From Smittia aterrima (Eukaryota > Arthropoda > Insecta > Diptera > Chironomidae), in contig CP093831.1 in the NCBI GenBank assembly GCA_033063855.1, positions 22,134,001-22,198,000 of the forward strand: a stretch of DNA of 64,000 nucleotides, read 5' to 3'. Of this stretch, positions 47,314 to 60,872 are shown one piece after another. How positions within the stretch are numbered: the first letter of the stretch is position 1; each line of letters begins with the position of its first letter. Both the position numbers and the translations under genes were made by a program. The notes under the pieces are model-generated. The model saw only the letters and a program-made list of their open reading frames with translations. It did no database searches and had not been told where the DNA came from.

Positions 47314-50300
47314 TCACCTAAAGCTATTAATAAACTTTGAAAGCTCGACGCTTTGAAGAATTGACAAATGGTTTCCATTTATAACGAAAGTCTCGACGCT
47401 CTGCGAGCAAAATCGGCTCAGGTTATAATTTTCGTGAATGTCATTAATGAGTTTATCACTTGGGACGACGAGCGATACTTTCGACGATTCGAGATACGGG
47501 AATGACGCCTCGTTTACGGTCTGAATCATCTTGAACCTTCTGAAGAGGGCGATCAAGCCGGCTTTTGTATATTTCCGCTCGAAACTTTTCTCCGACCGAT
47601 AAAACTTTATGAAATTCTCTAATTTTTCTTCCCAATCGGCTCCAGTTAGAGCATTTCTCAAGATGTCTTGATAGCGATCCGGAAAATCCATTCGCACAAG
47701 GCTCGTTAGGATTTCGTTTTGGATTTGTTCGTCGCTCGTGTTGACATGGCCCAAGGACTCAGTGAAGCGTTGGAAGAACAAAGGCGAACCGTCAATCATG
47801 GCAACCGTTCCGATACGACCACGCGATTCAAGCGTTTTCGCCAGTTTTAATGTCAATAACGTTCCGAATGAATATCCGAGTAAGAAGAATGCGTCGTCAT
47901 CCGCGTAAACATCAAGGACATCCTGCAAAGCAATAAATCAAATCAATTTATAAGAAGAAATTAAAGATGAAACGAAAATGTTTTACTTGAATTATGCTGT
48001 CGTGGATTTCTGAGAGAGTCGTTGCCTCCGCACATTTCTGAAGTTGCAAAATGTAAACCTCGTAATCCAATTTATCCGCCAATCCATCCCACACGTCAGC
48101 TCTACAGCCCTCGATCCCTGGGATAATTAGAACTTTGATATTCGCCTGACTGTTGCCTCGCTTCAAGCAAACAATGTTTTGATCGCTTTTTTGCTCGCTG
48201 CCTATGTTTCTCAAAAGCATTTCGAGGCCAGCTTTTTGTGGAGCTTTCTTTTCCGCTTTACCTGAGTTTTTGCTCTTCGTCAGTTTCTCAAGTTCATGCA
48301 ACGTAAGGGACTGAAGCTCCTTCAAGGTTAAATATAAAGCAAACTCTCGTTCGAGGAACTGAGTTATTTCTACAGTCATCAATGAATCCATTCCGAGCTT
48401 TGATAATGGAGCGTCCATTGATATTGACTTCTTGTCTCTAATACCAAGAATGTTAAACACAGACTCGAGAACATTGTCCTTGCTGAACTCAAATGATTGC
48501 TTTTCAGCCACGACCATACTTCCAACAATTGGTTCGTCAGCTGTGAGCAAGCGTTCAATCACTTCTAAGCATGAAGTGATTCTCTGTGGCAATGTGCCAC
48601 TGATTTGCATGTCCATGTTCTTCTCTTGTAAATCGGCGAGCAGGCCTACGTCGCCTACGGCTCCCCATTGAATTGCTTTCCCTGGCAGTTTGTTCTCATG
48701 TCTTTGCTCAATTATCCTTTCCATTATAGAGTTCGCCATACCATAATTGCTTTGACCCGCGTTACCCCGTCCGCATGAAACGCTCGAGAAGATGACGAAT
48801 TGCTTCAGGTCAGGGCAATTCTTTCGAGAAATTTCATCTAAATGCTTTGTGGCTTCAGCTTTCACGCTGAACGATTCCTTGAACATTTTCGTGTTTTGAT
48901 TTTCAAAAAGACCATCTCGAAGAGCCACTGCGAGATTATAAATTCCCCCGACAGATCCTAATGCGGATGCTTCTCGAATTAGCTCCTCGCAGCCTTTCTT
49001 TGTTGTAATGTCGGCGACGCTAACCGCTACTCGCACTCCATAAGACTGCCAAAGCCTGTAAATAATTAATTCATTTCTTGTTAATTCATCAAACATTCAT
49101 ACGACTCATTACGTACTTGATGCGAACTGCTTGGTAACCATTAGTGATTCCTCTTGATGAACTAAGCACAAGCTTTTTACAGCCTCTCAACACGAGCCAG
49201 TCAGCGAGTTCCATTCCAAATCCACCCAAACCACCAACGAGAACGTAAGATAAAGTTTCATCGCAGAAAACTCTTTGTTTCACCGCAAGAGGCAAAGACA
49301 TTGAATCGTTTTCGTTCTCGCGTATTTTAATCAAAACTTTTCCAATGTGTTTTCCACTTGCGAGATATCGGAAAGCATCTTGAATTTCATTCGCTTCGAA
49401 GACGGTTGATTGTAATGGCTTAATGATTCCTTTCTCAATGTCTATCTGGACTCTCTTATAAACTTCCTGAAAATAAAATTTATTTATTATTCTCGAAGGA
49501 GATCGAAAAGTAATCGAGCAACTCACTCCAATGACTTGAGTCATTGATCCATTGTGTTGAACAAAAATCGCTCGAATGCTAATCCTCTTCGTGAGGAAGC
49601 CCATGTCAATCTTAGTTTTGTTCATGATGTCGAATTTTCCGATTTCCAAGAACATTCCATTCTCCGCCACACAACGAATCGAAGCCAAAAGCTTGTCTTC
49701 TGATAATGAGTTCAAAACGTAATCGACACCTCTTCCTTTTGTCTTCAGCTGAATCATTGCCTCGAATGTCGTATCTCTCGAGTTTCCAATATTCTCAGGT
49801 TTCAACTGAGGAAATTCCTTCAGCAAGAAATCTCGCTTCTCCTTCGAGCCGACAGTAGTGAACACTTCAAGCCCGTGATAGAATGCGATATGAAGCGCTG
49901 CGATTCCAACACCACCGCTTCCCGCATGAATGAGCACAGATTCGCCACGTTTGATGCTTGCTGTGTAAAAGAATGCGAGATAAACTGTGCTGTAGACCAA
50001 AGGAATGGTTGCGGCATCTGCTAAACTCCAACCGTCTGGAACATCCCACGTGGTCTTCTCTTCGTCATTGAGGAATGTTGTGAACGCACCCGACACTGCC
50101 AAGCCGAAAACTCGCTTTCCATCACTTTTAACACCAGCAAACTCATGTCCCAAGATATTTGTTTGCTGAATACGAGTAAGCTCATCGAATGATATTTTTC
50201 CTGACGCTTGCATTACGTCACGAAAGTTCAAGGCTGAATATTGAACACGAACTGATTCGGGACTTGAAGCAAAGTCTCCATTAAAACGTCCTCTAATCCA

Positions 50301-53300
50301 GTTAAGTGAGGAGGTATCACCTTTTATCATTGTCGTGGCGAAATAATGTTCGCTTCGTGGCTTGACGTCCTCATCTTCTCGGAGCTGTAAATGTCGGTAG
50401 CTTCCCCACTGGTTTCTCTTGAAAATATTTATTGGACAACCCTCCAGGAGTTTCCGTCTATAAAACTCATGATTGACGTCAAAAGTTGGGGCTGTTGGGT
50501 CATCAATGAAAACGCAGATTAAATTTGAACTGTTGGATATTTCACGTCGAACACAATTCACTAGACCGAGTATTCCCGAGAGTGATTCGTTTTGGGAATA
50601 AACGAGAACGGAGCCGCTCTTGGTTGCAGATTTCAATGGTTCAAGCCAATCGTCGATTTGTGAAGTAATTTTGATAATTTTCTCGGGTTTCTTAAATTCT
50701 CCTGGAGCAAATTGAAGAAGCAAAAGCAGCTCACTCTCTGTTAAAATATTTGCAACGAGTTGAAGACCTTCGGGAACATTTATCGGAAGTTTTGAATCCA
50801 ACTTTTCTCTCGACAAGATGAAGCCTCCAGCACTTAAAGCACTTTTTGCTTGTTTCAAAAACATTTTGTCTTCAATGCAATTCGTCTTTACGATTAGATT
50901 CACGTTCTCGAACTCTGTCAAATCGCTCTCTTGAACATTCACATTCTCCATCTCAAGTTTCTTCGACGTAATGTAATTCAAGTCAGAAGTTATCATAGGA
51001 AGGTCACTCAACCCGCGGTAGAAATATTCGCTCAGTGGCATCATATTGTCATTGCTATCAATCTCAACAGAGATGACTCGGTTCAGCAATAAGTTTTCAA
51101 CCAACAGCTGTGCACAGAACTTTCCCATGTCGACATTTGACATTATTGGAGTCGACGGGAAGTGTGGAACGAATTTGTAAACCTCTAAGACCGGATCAGC
51201 AGCAGGTCGTCGTCGATTTACTTGACTTCCTTCGAATTCATGAATTTCCACGCCACCAGCTTGAATAATTTTTGTGTAAGGGCATGTGACGACTGTAATT
51301 TGTTCGTTCGAACAATTAGTCAGAATTTCCTTTTGAATTTTTGGATTAATGATGAGCTTTCGGAATTTCGTTGGTAAGACCAGATTTCGAGTGTCTTTCA
51401 TTAAGACTTCGAACTGAAGCATACAATCGATGAATGTGGTCCAATTGTTTTTCCATTGAATCTTACCCTCGAGACCGTCATCTCTCGCCTCGACGACGGT
51501 TCTAAAGAGATCTTTATGGTTATACCCTCTTAACCGCATTTCCTTGTAAAAATCATTTTCGAGTAAAGTAAACGAATTTTCCATTTCGGGTGCTGACACT
51601 ATTGCCATTTCGGATCCTTCGTTAGACTTGATTCTTCCGTGGGCGACAGTCGATTGCCCTTCAGTGATTTCAAACAATCCCGAACCTTTAAAGAAGTCAA
51701 GAATGAATTATTCCGATTTAATGATGAAAATTTGTCGTTTTCGTTTCGAGGGCAATGACTTTTATTTGAAGTGTCACTTAATTTATTTGAGAGGCCGATT
51801 TTCAAGCGAACCCAAGAAAGTTATTTACCTCGATGAATGCTGATGGTCAAAATCACGTCTCGAGTCTTTTGAAGTGAGGTTGCTCGTAAAAATTTAACGT
51901 CTTCAAAAGTTACTGGCAATTCTTCGAAGGAGACTCCTTGCATCATCGCAAATGTTTCCCAGACAAGGCAAATTAGTCCAGTTCCGGGAAATAAGTTCTT
52001 TCCTGAAACGAACTGAGTTAAAACCTTTCGAGATTTGGCTTTTCCACAATTCCGTTACCGTCAATGATGTGACCTTGAACGAACTCAAAATCCTTGTCGC
52101 TGACGTTTATCAGAATGCTTCTCTTGTCGTACCAATCGTGTGATACAAATTGGGGAACGAATAAATCCTCGCTGTGATCCCATTTGATGACAGGAGAAAT
52201 CATTGGAGTGGCGCGTGAGACAGGGAACTCAACAGTTGGATAAAGTTTGCCGACGTCAAGATCGACGCCTTGCTGAAAGATTCTGAAAGTTTTTTTTTTA
52301 ATTTAAAAAAGAAAAGGAGCAACAAGAAATTAGATTTGTCTCTTAAACTTACTGTCCCAGAACCTTCGTCAATAGATCAATTCCAGTCTTGTCATTTCGT
52401 TGTGTCAAACTGAAATGAGTTCCTTCCTTGAGAGATCTCTTGAGAATTGGTTTGAGAAGCCCGTGCGGAGCTATTTCGATTGTCATTGCGTCTGCGGGAA
52501 GTTGCTCGACAATTTCTTGGAACAAGACAGGATTAAGAAGATTCTTCGTGTGATATTCAGCGCCCGAGTATTTTGCTTCATTACTGGTCCATTTATCAAG
52601 GGCAAATGTTGAGCTCAGCCACTTGACACTTCGTTTCTTCGGATCCTTAATGATTGCCTTAAGCTTCTTGAATAAGTTGTCGCCCATTTCCTTAATATAC
52701 CGAGAATGTAATGGAACTCCCGAACAAGCAATCTCCTTAGCAAACACATTTTTGGCAGAAAGCTCTGTAACGAAAGCTTTTACACTGTCAGCTGGTCCTG
52801 AGATTGTACTCGAATCGATTGCATTATGACATGCAATATCCAAATCTTTTGGAAGGATCTTAAGTAAATCTTTATGATTCATTCCGACAGCTGCCATTCC
52901 GCCTAAAATCGTTTTCGATTCGTTGTTGGACTGACCTCGAGCGTAAGCTGCCATAATTGTTTCTTCAGCTGTAAAACACCCGTCACAGTATGCGCAACCC
53001 AATTCTCCCACTGAATGCCCAATTATGAAATCAGGCTCAAGTCCCAAAGCTTTCAAAACGTCGGTAAGTGCGATCTCCATCGCAACGATTCCGACATAAG
53101 AGTGAAGAACATTGTCAAATGTGTTTTGGCTTGTCGATGTTATGATTTCCTTTAAGTTCAAGCCTTTTGGTAACAAAAGGTTATGACAGAACTCGATTCT
53201 CTCTTCAAAAATGGGAAGTTTCATCAAGTCGGCTCCCATTCCAACCCATTGCGATCCGATTCCACTGTAAACCCATACGATGGGCTTCCTTACGCTGTTG

Positions 53301-54997
53301 AAGTGTTGAATTTCTCGGTCCAAACAAATTGCTTTCCTGATGGATTTATCGTGAGTAAATATCCCAAATCCTCGATAAGTGTTTGACGATGCTGTCTTTA
53401 CTTGAGTGTTTTGAAGTAAAGCGATGTATTCAGCGTCAAGGGATCGACTTGCTACGTCATCAAATATCGTGTTTACAGCTTTTTCAGTTCGACCCGCCCA
53501 ACAAAGTAATCGATTCAAATTATCGTTTGGTATTCCATTATTGACCTTTGACTTCAAGTTTCCTTTGAAGATGGCATGGGCATTAGCACCACCAAGCCCA
53601 AATGAGTTCAGTGACACGTAAGGCCCTTCCAAGTTCTCGATTTCCGTCACCACTTTGATTCGTTTTTCGTTGAAAGCCGGAATGTCATTTCGAAGTTCTT
53701 TAAGGTTGATATTTGGTGGAATTTTCTGACTTTCCAAAGCCAAAATAAGTTTAACCGTCGATGCCAAAGCTGCGGTTGCTTCCGAATGTCCCATGTTTGA
53801 TTTAACCGATCCGATTGCCAAAGGTTTTTTTCGTTTACTGCAATAAGCGCCATCAATAGCTGCAACTTCTTCTGCATCGCCCAAAATTGTTCCCGTCGAG
53901 TGTGCTTCAACATATCCAACTAAATTTGGATCCAAATTTATTTTTGAATAGTTTTCCTCGAACAGCTGTTGCTGCATAACTCTTGATGGCAACGAACTTC
54001 CACCTGCCTTGAACCCATCGTTGTTAGTATTTACATTGAGAACATTTGCATAAATTCTCTTTGAATCTTTTGCTTTCTGAAGGAAAATCACACTAACAGC
54101 ATCCGCACGAACGAAACCTGAAGCGTTTTTGTCAAAAGACCGGCAAACTCCATCAGGTGCTAATACTCGGAGTCTAAAGCAAATCTGTTTAACAAAAATT
54201 CAATGAAAAAGTGATTTTTCTTTTACCTTTTATACTCAATAGTTGAAAGAGAGTTAAGTAAAAGTTGAGCACCTCCGACGAGCGCTGCATCACATGATCC
54301 ATTTCTAATAGATTTGAATGCTAAATCCAAAGCATAAGCCGAGCTGCTGCAAGCTGTATCGACAACCATTGATGGCCCACATAAGCCTAAAGCGAAACTA
54401 ATTCGATTTGCCACGTAGAAGTTGCCATTTCTAGAAGAAAGAGGAAATTAATGAAATAGTTTTGCATAATTTAAAATAGAAAAACACGTCAGATCTAATT
54501 AGTTGATTAGGCCAATTGAAATTAAGTCTAACGCGTTTAGGAAGTTACGACCCTACAGCACAATGGCCAGTTAAAAAGAAAGTCATTTACCCAGAGATCA
54601 CGAGACCGTCTTTCGTTGGAATCTTAAAGTTGAACATGTCTTTCGAGTCGCTGTTACTGCAGCCGATGAAAACTCCAGTTCGACTGCCAATGAGAGACTG
54701 AGGACTTGTTCCAGAATCAAGAATCGCTTCGTAAGAATGTTCAAGAAGAGCTCTCGCTTGCGGATCAGTTTTATTCGCCAAGCGATGATGAATCGAGAAG
54801 AACGAAGCGTCAAACTTCTCTAAATTCCCAATTTTTCCAGTTCGTGTTGGTATTTCCGGATTGTAATGTTTCCCTTTGCTTTCGTTATCATCAACCATGT
54901 CGGTTTTACTGTACAAGTTGTCGGCGAATTCTTGAACATTATTCGATTTGGGAAAACGCCCGGAAATCCCTGACACAACCACAATTTCTTCCTCCAT
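47314..54997 (-). CDS. FASN: Fatty acid synthase, divergent animal type I paralogue
   Basis: Nine exons (54997-54591, 54430-54227, 54173-52353, 52282-52059, 52002-51829, 51685-49527, 49466-49117, 49055-47987, 47922-47314) encode 2338 residues. The cytosolic enzyme builds long-chain fatty acids from acetyl- and malonyl-CoA with NADPH. Domains in order: ketosynthase with DTACSSS (Cys about 163), EAHSTGT and KSNMGHSE; acyltransferase GHSVGE (about 588); dehydratase GHIIDGKNLFPGTG (about 884); a pseudo-methyltransferase region; enoyl reductase GSGGVG (about 1542); ketoreductase GGLGGFG (about 1744) with QSNYGMANS; acyl carrier LGMDSLM (about 2004); thioesterase GYSFGT (about 2153) and NGNH (about 2318). 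All catalytic signatures are present, so it should be active. The ketosynthase start is shorter than typical near residues 40-50, which suggests a lineage-specific paralogue. Confidence 0.93.
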
Positions 54998-55931
54998 CGT
55001 TATTTATTTTTTGTTCTTCTAACTTTCTCTGTTCGCTTCACGCTCTCGTGAGTTTTCTTATATTTTAGTTTATTTTTGTAAGTTTTCAACTTTGTCCTTA
55101 AACTTTATTTTAAAAGAAACACATCGCTTTGGCTTTTTCTTGTTGCCGCACACGAAGTCACTTGAAGTTACATAACTTCAAACTATTTTCCTCACTTCAA
55201 CTTTTCACTTTTAAATTCTTCTCCTTTCTCACTTTTCAACTGAAGCCACCAAAACTTTGTGAGCTTTCTAATGAACGAGTTGGTTCTTTTATACCCGAAA
55301 AATCAATTAATTCAAAACCAATTTCTTTCCAAAGCTTGAATAGTTCGGCTTTAATTAAAAGTCAAACGTCATAACATGAAGTGCTATGTTTTGGAATTTG
55401 TCAACTTTTCACCTCGCGTGGATCTAATTATGCAAATTAGCGAAGGTTTGATGAATTAATTTGTTCATTGTTGTTTGTTTAAGTAAAATATTGTTGAGGG
55501 AAATTAAATTTTGTTTGTTTACGCAGAAGTTCAAGAGGTTTACAGTGACTCAACAGAAATATATAAATCTTCTTAACTTATTAAACAATTTTCCGAAAAA
55601 TCAGCAAGAAGATTAAAAGCCACAAGCAGTTAAGTTCAAATTTAATGGCCATTGAAAGTTTTACCCCATCAGGAAAGAGATTTTCTCTTCCGATCTCGGT
55701 AATGGAGCTTTGAGCTATTTTCGGCTTCCATTTGAAGAAGACTTAATTCTTCTTCCATTTGATTTCATTCAAAATGTTGTTGAATAAAGTTCTTCGTAAA
55801 AAATATTTTATTTCGTTCTTAAATCTTAAAGTTACATTAAATTATCTTCGCTTATCTTTGGACGTGAAAGGAATACTTTTCTAGACTAAATAATTATTCA
55901 AAAGGAAATAAATATTGGCACGATTGCAGTT
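54998..55931. other. Spacer between fatty acid synthase and integrin genes
   Basis: About 930 bp. The left part should be the synthase promoter and 5' UTR (it reads leftward). The right end is the integrin 3' UTR, with AATAAA on the minus strand near 55807. No gene recognised. Confidence 0.5.
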
Positions 55932-58900
55932 CTATGCATTCAAGTTTTTCAGTTCTTCAGCTTCTTCGGCGTTGATGTTTCGACTAATTCTCGTTAATCT
56001 CTCGAGCTCTTCCTTTTGTGATCTCTTGAAAAAGCCAAGTCGATACAAAGCGTAAGTCAAGAGAATTAGCGCGAGGATTCCGACAATGCTCGAGACGATC
56101 CAAATCCAAATTGGAGTTGAAGTTGTTAGCTTTTCGAAGATGATTGTGTAAGGATTGCTCATTGTGACTCTAAGAGTTCGTAAGTCTTCGTCGCCTCCTC
56201 TTTGAAACTTTGTATTAGTTTTGTACAAGAAAATGTTTTGACGTTCGTTGAAAATTTCATCTGTAAAATTTACAATGAATTAGTTTCAATATTTACTCAT
56301 GAGAGAAAACTTCAAACTTACCAACTTTCGACAAGTCAATCGAAAAGTTCATTTTGATGCTGAATGGTTCACTTCCTGGTCTGAAGTTGTGAATTGTGAA
56401 CTGAGCTTCAATACATTCATTCATTTCTTCACTAGTTGAGCAATCAAAGTAAATTGTTCTATTTTTCGGAAGATTCTTCAATGTTTGATCTTCTTTGTCA
56501 CTTGATACACGATACGAAGAGTGATACTCGTCGATACCTCCTGTGTACTGATTGTAAACTCGGTAAACATTTGCATCGTCTTCGTTATTTTCCCAAAGAC
56601 TTCGACGTCTTCTGAGGTTTCCGAAATTAACATCTTGCTCCTCTGGCTGACGGTTTATATCGTAATCAAAGCCAAGTTTTGAGGAATCAAAGTTCGTATT
56701 CATGTTGTCAACAACAACAACCACAGGAACCAAAGGAACCTCTTCCAAAGATTGCTCAAGTATTTTGTTGTCTTTGCTCCATGTGACCTCGTAAATCTTG
56801 TTGATATAAAATCCTCGAACATCGATTTGATTGAAATCAACAATGGGAACGTGATAATTTGGCTTTGGCATGTAAATCGTTGGAATTTGAATCGCAAAGT
56901 TAAGTTCTTTGATTGTGCTTGGCCCGTTGTTAAAGATTTTGTAGGAATATTGAAGGTTTTCTACTCGAAGCCCATCCTCAAGAGAGAGCTGCGTTGCGGA
57001 GCTATGACTGATAAATATTCAGAGAGATAAGAATATAATTTGAATTTTAAAGTATTCGTTTACTTACCCATTGAGTTCAACATCGCTGAATTCTGTCAGA
57101 AGGATCTCATTAACATATTCGTTATCGTTTGGTTTTTGCTCATCTCCAGCGCTTGAAACAACAGCGAATATTTTAAATGATTCTCCTTCAAGTTTGCTCG
57201 CTTCCAAGTTGATGTCTAACTTCACTATTTCTCCGTTAGCCACTGGTTTACCAGAGTTAATATCACAAACCATATCTCGCTTATTATTTTCTTCTCGGCA
57301 AGCAGGTGGAACTCGTGAGAACTGCGTAACATTCGTTGGAATTGAAATCTTGATTTGAGTGAGATAAGCAGACTCTCCGGAGTTGGAAATTTCGTATTGA
57401 ATTGCGATATTTGGCGTGCTGCCCAACACGTACGGCTGCCTCACGTTCATGAGTGTTCCGACCACAGAAAGATCAGAAACGCAACGTTCGCCACTGCAGC
57501 CTGTGCTGAACGTCACTTTAGTCGAGACTGTCTTCGAGTCACGAGGGTCAATCGATACGCAAGTCTCACAAAACTCTTGACTATTCTCAGGAATCTTCAC
57601 CACAGTCTCATATTTAACCTCAATGCTTATCGGCTTGAAAATATCAGCTAAAGTTCCACGAACGTTTACAATAAAATCTGAGCATCGCTCCTCTCGAGAT
57701 AATTCGGTTTTGTATTGTTGAACTTTTTGAATTTCCTTTGGCGAAAACGAAGCCCGATTATATTTCATGTCAAGTGATATTGTCATTTCAAACTCTGAAA
57801 AGAGAGCGGAAATAAACTTTAGGTAAGAGGAAGTGCCATGACAACAACTTACCGACTGCGGGATTGTCATCAGTCATTCGAGTATCGAGACGTCCACAAA
57901 CTTTCATATTAAACCTTGTATCGTCAAGTGAAAGCTCAACTTTCGACGGAACGATTCGAGCAATCACATTGACAACTGGATATGACTTGAAAATGTACAC
58001 AGTCTCTGAGTTAGGAGCCCCGATTGCTATGTCACGGTATCCGTTCGAATCTGTAAATAAAAATGAAAATAAACATTTGAAAGGATGTTGAGTCTTGACA
58101 ACAACTTACCGACATCTACTCCTCGTGAAATACCAAAGCCAAACATTGTTGACTTTACATCGGCATAGGGAGATGGAAGTTCCGATGGAGCCTGAATTCT
58201 TTGGCTCGGCTTCAAGGAGACACCGTCCGGACCGCCGAGATAAATATAAACAGCTCCATTTTCCTCGAATGGTGCGGAAATTGCGATATCATGGTAACCA
58301 TCTAAATTGATGTCTCCAATTTTCGACAAAGCTGTACCGAAGCGTCCATTGGATTCAAAATCACTTGTGATGAGTGCTTGTTGTTTAAAGGCCATCTAGA
58401 ATATCAAAGGAATTTAATTAACTTTCCTCAAAGGTGAAATTATAATAATCTCACATTTCCCTCGTTGATGAAAATGTAAACTGCTCCATTCTCGTTCTCT
58501 CCATTCTTGCTGTAGAACGGAGCTGATATTGCCAAGTCTGGGTATCCGTCGTTGTTGAAATCTTCAACTAAAAGTGTATAACCGAAATATTCTCCCATTT
58601 GGCTTCCTGCGAATTTATTGAAAACTTTGATTTTCTTATCGAATCGATAATCTTCGATATCAAAAATGAAAGCTTCTCCAGTTTGCTTTTTTGCCTGAGG
58701 CGCTGTAGCAACGTAGAATCGTCTTGGGACTGTCGGTCCCATAAATAACGCTGACGAAACTGCATATCCTACGAAATAAATCAAAAATGTTTTAGGAAGC
58801 TCGAAAGGAGGGGAAAGATAAAAGTTTACTCACCAAAGTATGAGTCGTCCGATAAATCTGTGTAGAATGGGTTTGGAATTTCACTGCGGAACTCGAAGAC

Positions 58901-59671
58901 TTGACGTTTTCTTATAGCATGATTCATCGACAAATCGCGACGACTCAATCCACCTAAATTAGGTAATTCTCTAGCTTTATATCTGATGATCGATCCACGC
59001 CAATTAAATATTCCAGGACAGCCAATGATGATTTCCTCGTTGTCTTCACTAACGTGAACACTAAATCCCGACTCTCCGTAGATGAAATAATAATGAAATT
59101 GGTCTGGTATTTCGCCGGCAAGCGTTTGAAGCTTTCGTTGTCTCAACGGATTAATCTGTCGAACTCCTGAGGGTTGTGTTGAGTTTGTGTCGGAAACCCA
59201 ATAGCAAGTTCCATGAAGAAGATAATGGGCAGCTTCTTCTACGTCAGCTTTAAGCTTTGGAGCACACACAACAAATTTATCAAACTCTGAGTCATATCCA
59301 TCCATTGCCGCTCCGAGCATTTGAAAGTCTTTCTTCTCCGAATTATAATCCGATTCTGTGTTTTCAATTCGCGTGTTTCCATTTACATCGAAGTGATAAG
59401 GATGACAAGGTTGATCATCAACAAAATTACATTTGAACACTGCTCCTGTTTCTTCTACCTTTCGTTGGGTTGCTAATGTTGATTGAGCTCGAGGCGCTCC
59501 AATTAAGATGCTGTTCCTTCGTAAATTTATTGAATATCCGAAGTAACTTGACCTCGTTTGTGGAATGAATGTTGATAGCTGCGGCTTCTGAATGATAATG
59601 TTTGGACTCGGAGACAGATTGAAGCTCACAACCAATGGAATCAGCAGTAGAACTGCCGGAAGTCTAATCAT
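55932..59671 (-). CDS. Integrin alpha subunit, PS3-like
   Basis: Seven coding exons (59671-58834, 58768-58455, 58395-58110, 58050-57853, 57794-57068, 57007-56322, 56260-55932) give 1125 residues. It is a cell-surface receptor subunit that pairs with beta integrin for adhesion to matrix and neighbours. The start MIRLPAVLLLIPLVVSF is a signal peptide; an acceptor just before it shows a further 5' UTR exon. The beta-propeller carries calcium loops DFNNDGYPD, DINLDGYHD and DVDSNGYRD. Thigh and calf regions follow. A furin-like RRRR/S site near residue 921 predicts heavy and light chains. The membrane segment (about 1069-1093) is followed by GFFKR, the conserved alpha-tail motif, and a short tail. 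No I-domain is inserted. Placement in the alpha-PS3/4/5 group is by overall resemblance. Confidence 0.9.
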
Positions 59672-60872
59672 TTTGAATAAAATCTGCAAAGATAAAAATT
59701 TTGAGTCAAACATTAAATTGTCTCTTCAAAAACTTTCGGCTAAATCCGTGGAAACTTTCACTTTAAACCGCCAATGATGAATCACATTAAAAGTTTTTAA
59801 TTTTAATGCGCGAGTTGCGTTGAACGTTTGAGAGAAACAGCGAAAGAGTTGTGCAAATATTATTTCATGAAATAAACTTTCTGTTTTCATGAAATTTGTA
59901 TAATGAAGACTTGAAGTTCTTATTTTGGGAATGAATCATCTCTTTAATGATGACAACCGGTTTTGAATTAAAAACTTCCACTGAACCACTTTAAATCGAT
60001 CGGATAAGTTGACAAAGTGAGGTTTGAGGAATTCCCGTTAAGCATCGTGACGTCATAAATCTCGCGCGTTAATCATCGTCAGGTACGGAGAAAAAAAGTT
60101 TATTTCCAAGTATGCAACGAATGAATCATCGCGTTGTCCACCAAATCAACTCATTGTGTATGAAAATGTTTTGAATAAAAAATGTTTGGCACCTCGTCGC
60201 GGCGTTTATTAATCAACGAAGTAGGTGACGTAAATTTTTAAAATTTTTGGAACAATACTCGAGTTTTCACTTGAAATAATTTAAAGTTGTCAAGTGTTTG
60301 TGTTGATATCGGAAGTGCAAATATTTGCACTGTTATCACAAAAGGAACTAGCTCGCAGTTTTGCTGCAAAAATCGCCTCAACTCGAGTCATGTTTCGATG
60401 GAATTAATGCAGCGCAAGAGCTTTATCATTTTGCTGATAAGATAGCAAAAACACCTTTTTTATAATTTCGCGTTCGAATCTTTCGTTTTATTTGCGGTGG
60501 AGAACAAACAATGAATAGTTTCTACACACACTCGATTTACTGATTGACTCGATATTGTCTCTTAATTTTCATAAGAAACTTAATTAATAAGAATTAAAAC
60601 TTCACCACACCTTAAATTATCTTGAAAAAAATAATAATTTCTAATCACTCTCTGGCTTATCATTCGCCAAAAACACTTTTATATTTAGCGATCACTCCGC
60701 TATCCACAACACGACGACGACGACTGAAAAAAAATTATCTTTGTAAGACAGACTATACGAATATGAGAGAAAAAAAAACTAAACGACAGTTAAAGAGCTG
60801 AACAACGTGTGGCGAGCGATGATGCGATTTGAAATCTTATGTAACTTTATTTACTAAACTTTATATGTTACA
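59672..60872. other. Upstream region of the integrin gene
   Basis: About 1.2 kb, probably the integrin 5' UTR intron and promoter on the minus strand, ending at the 3' UTR of MAP1D (minus-strand AATAAA near 60848). Short ACG repeats occur near 60714. No gene seen. Confidence 0.5.

Noticed and set aside
52001..52058. Apparent frameshift with a stop in the dehydratase domain of the fatty acid synthase
   Set aside because: It resolves as a 56-bp intron with GTAACG and TTTCAG ends; splicing restores HIIDGKNLFPGTG, so the gene is not broken.
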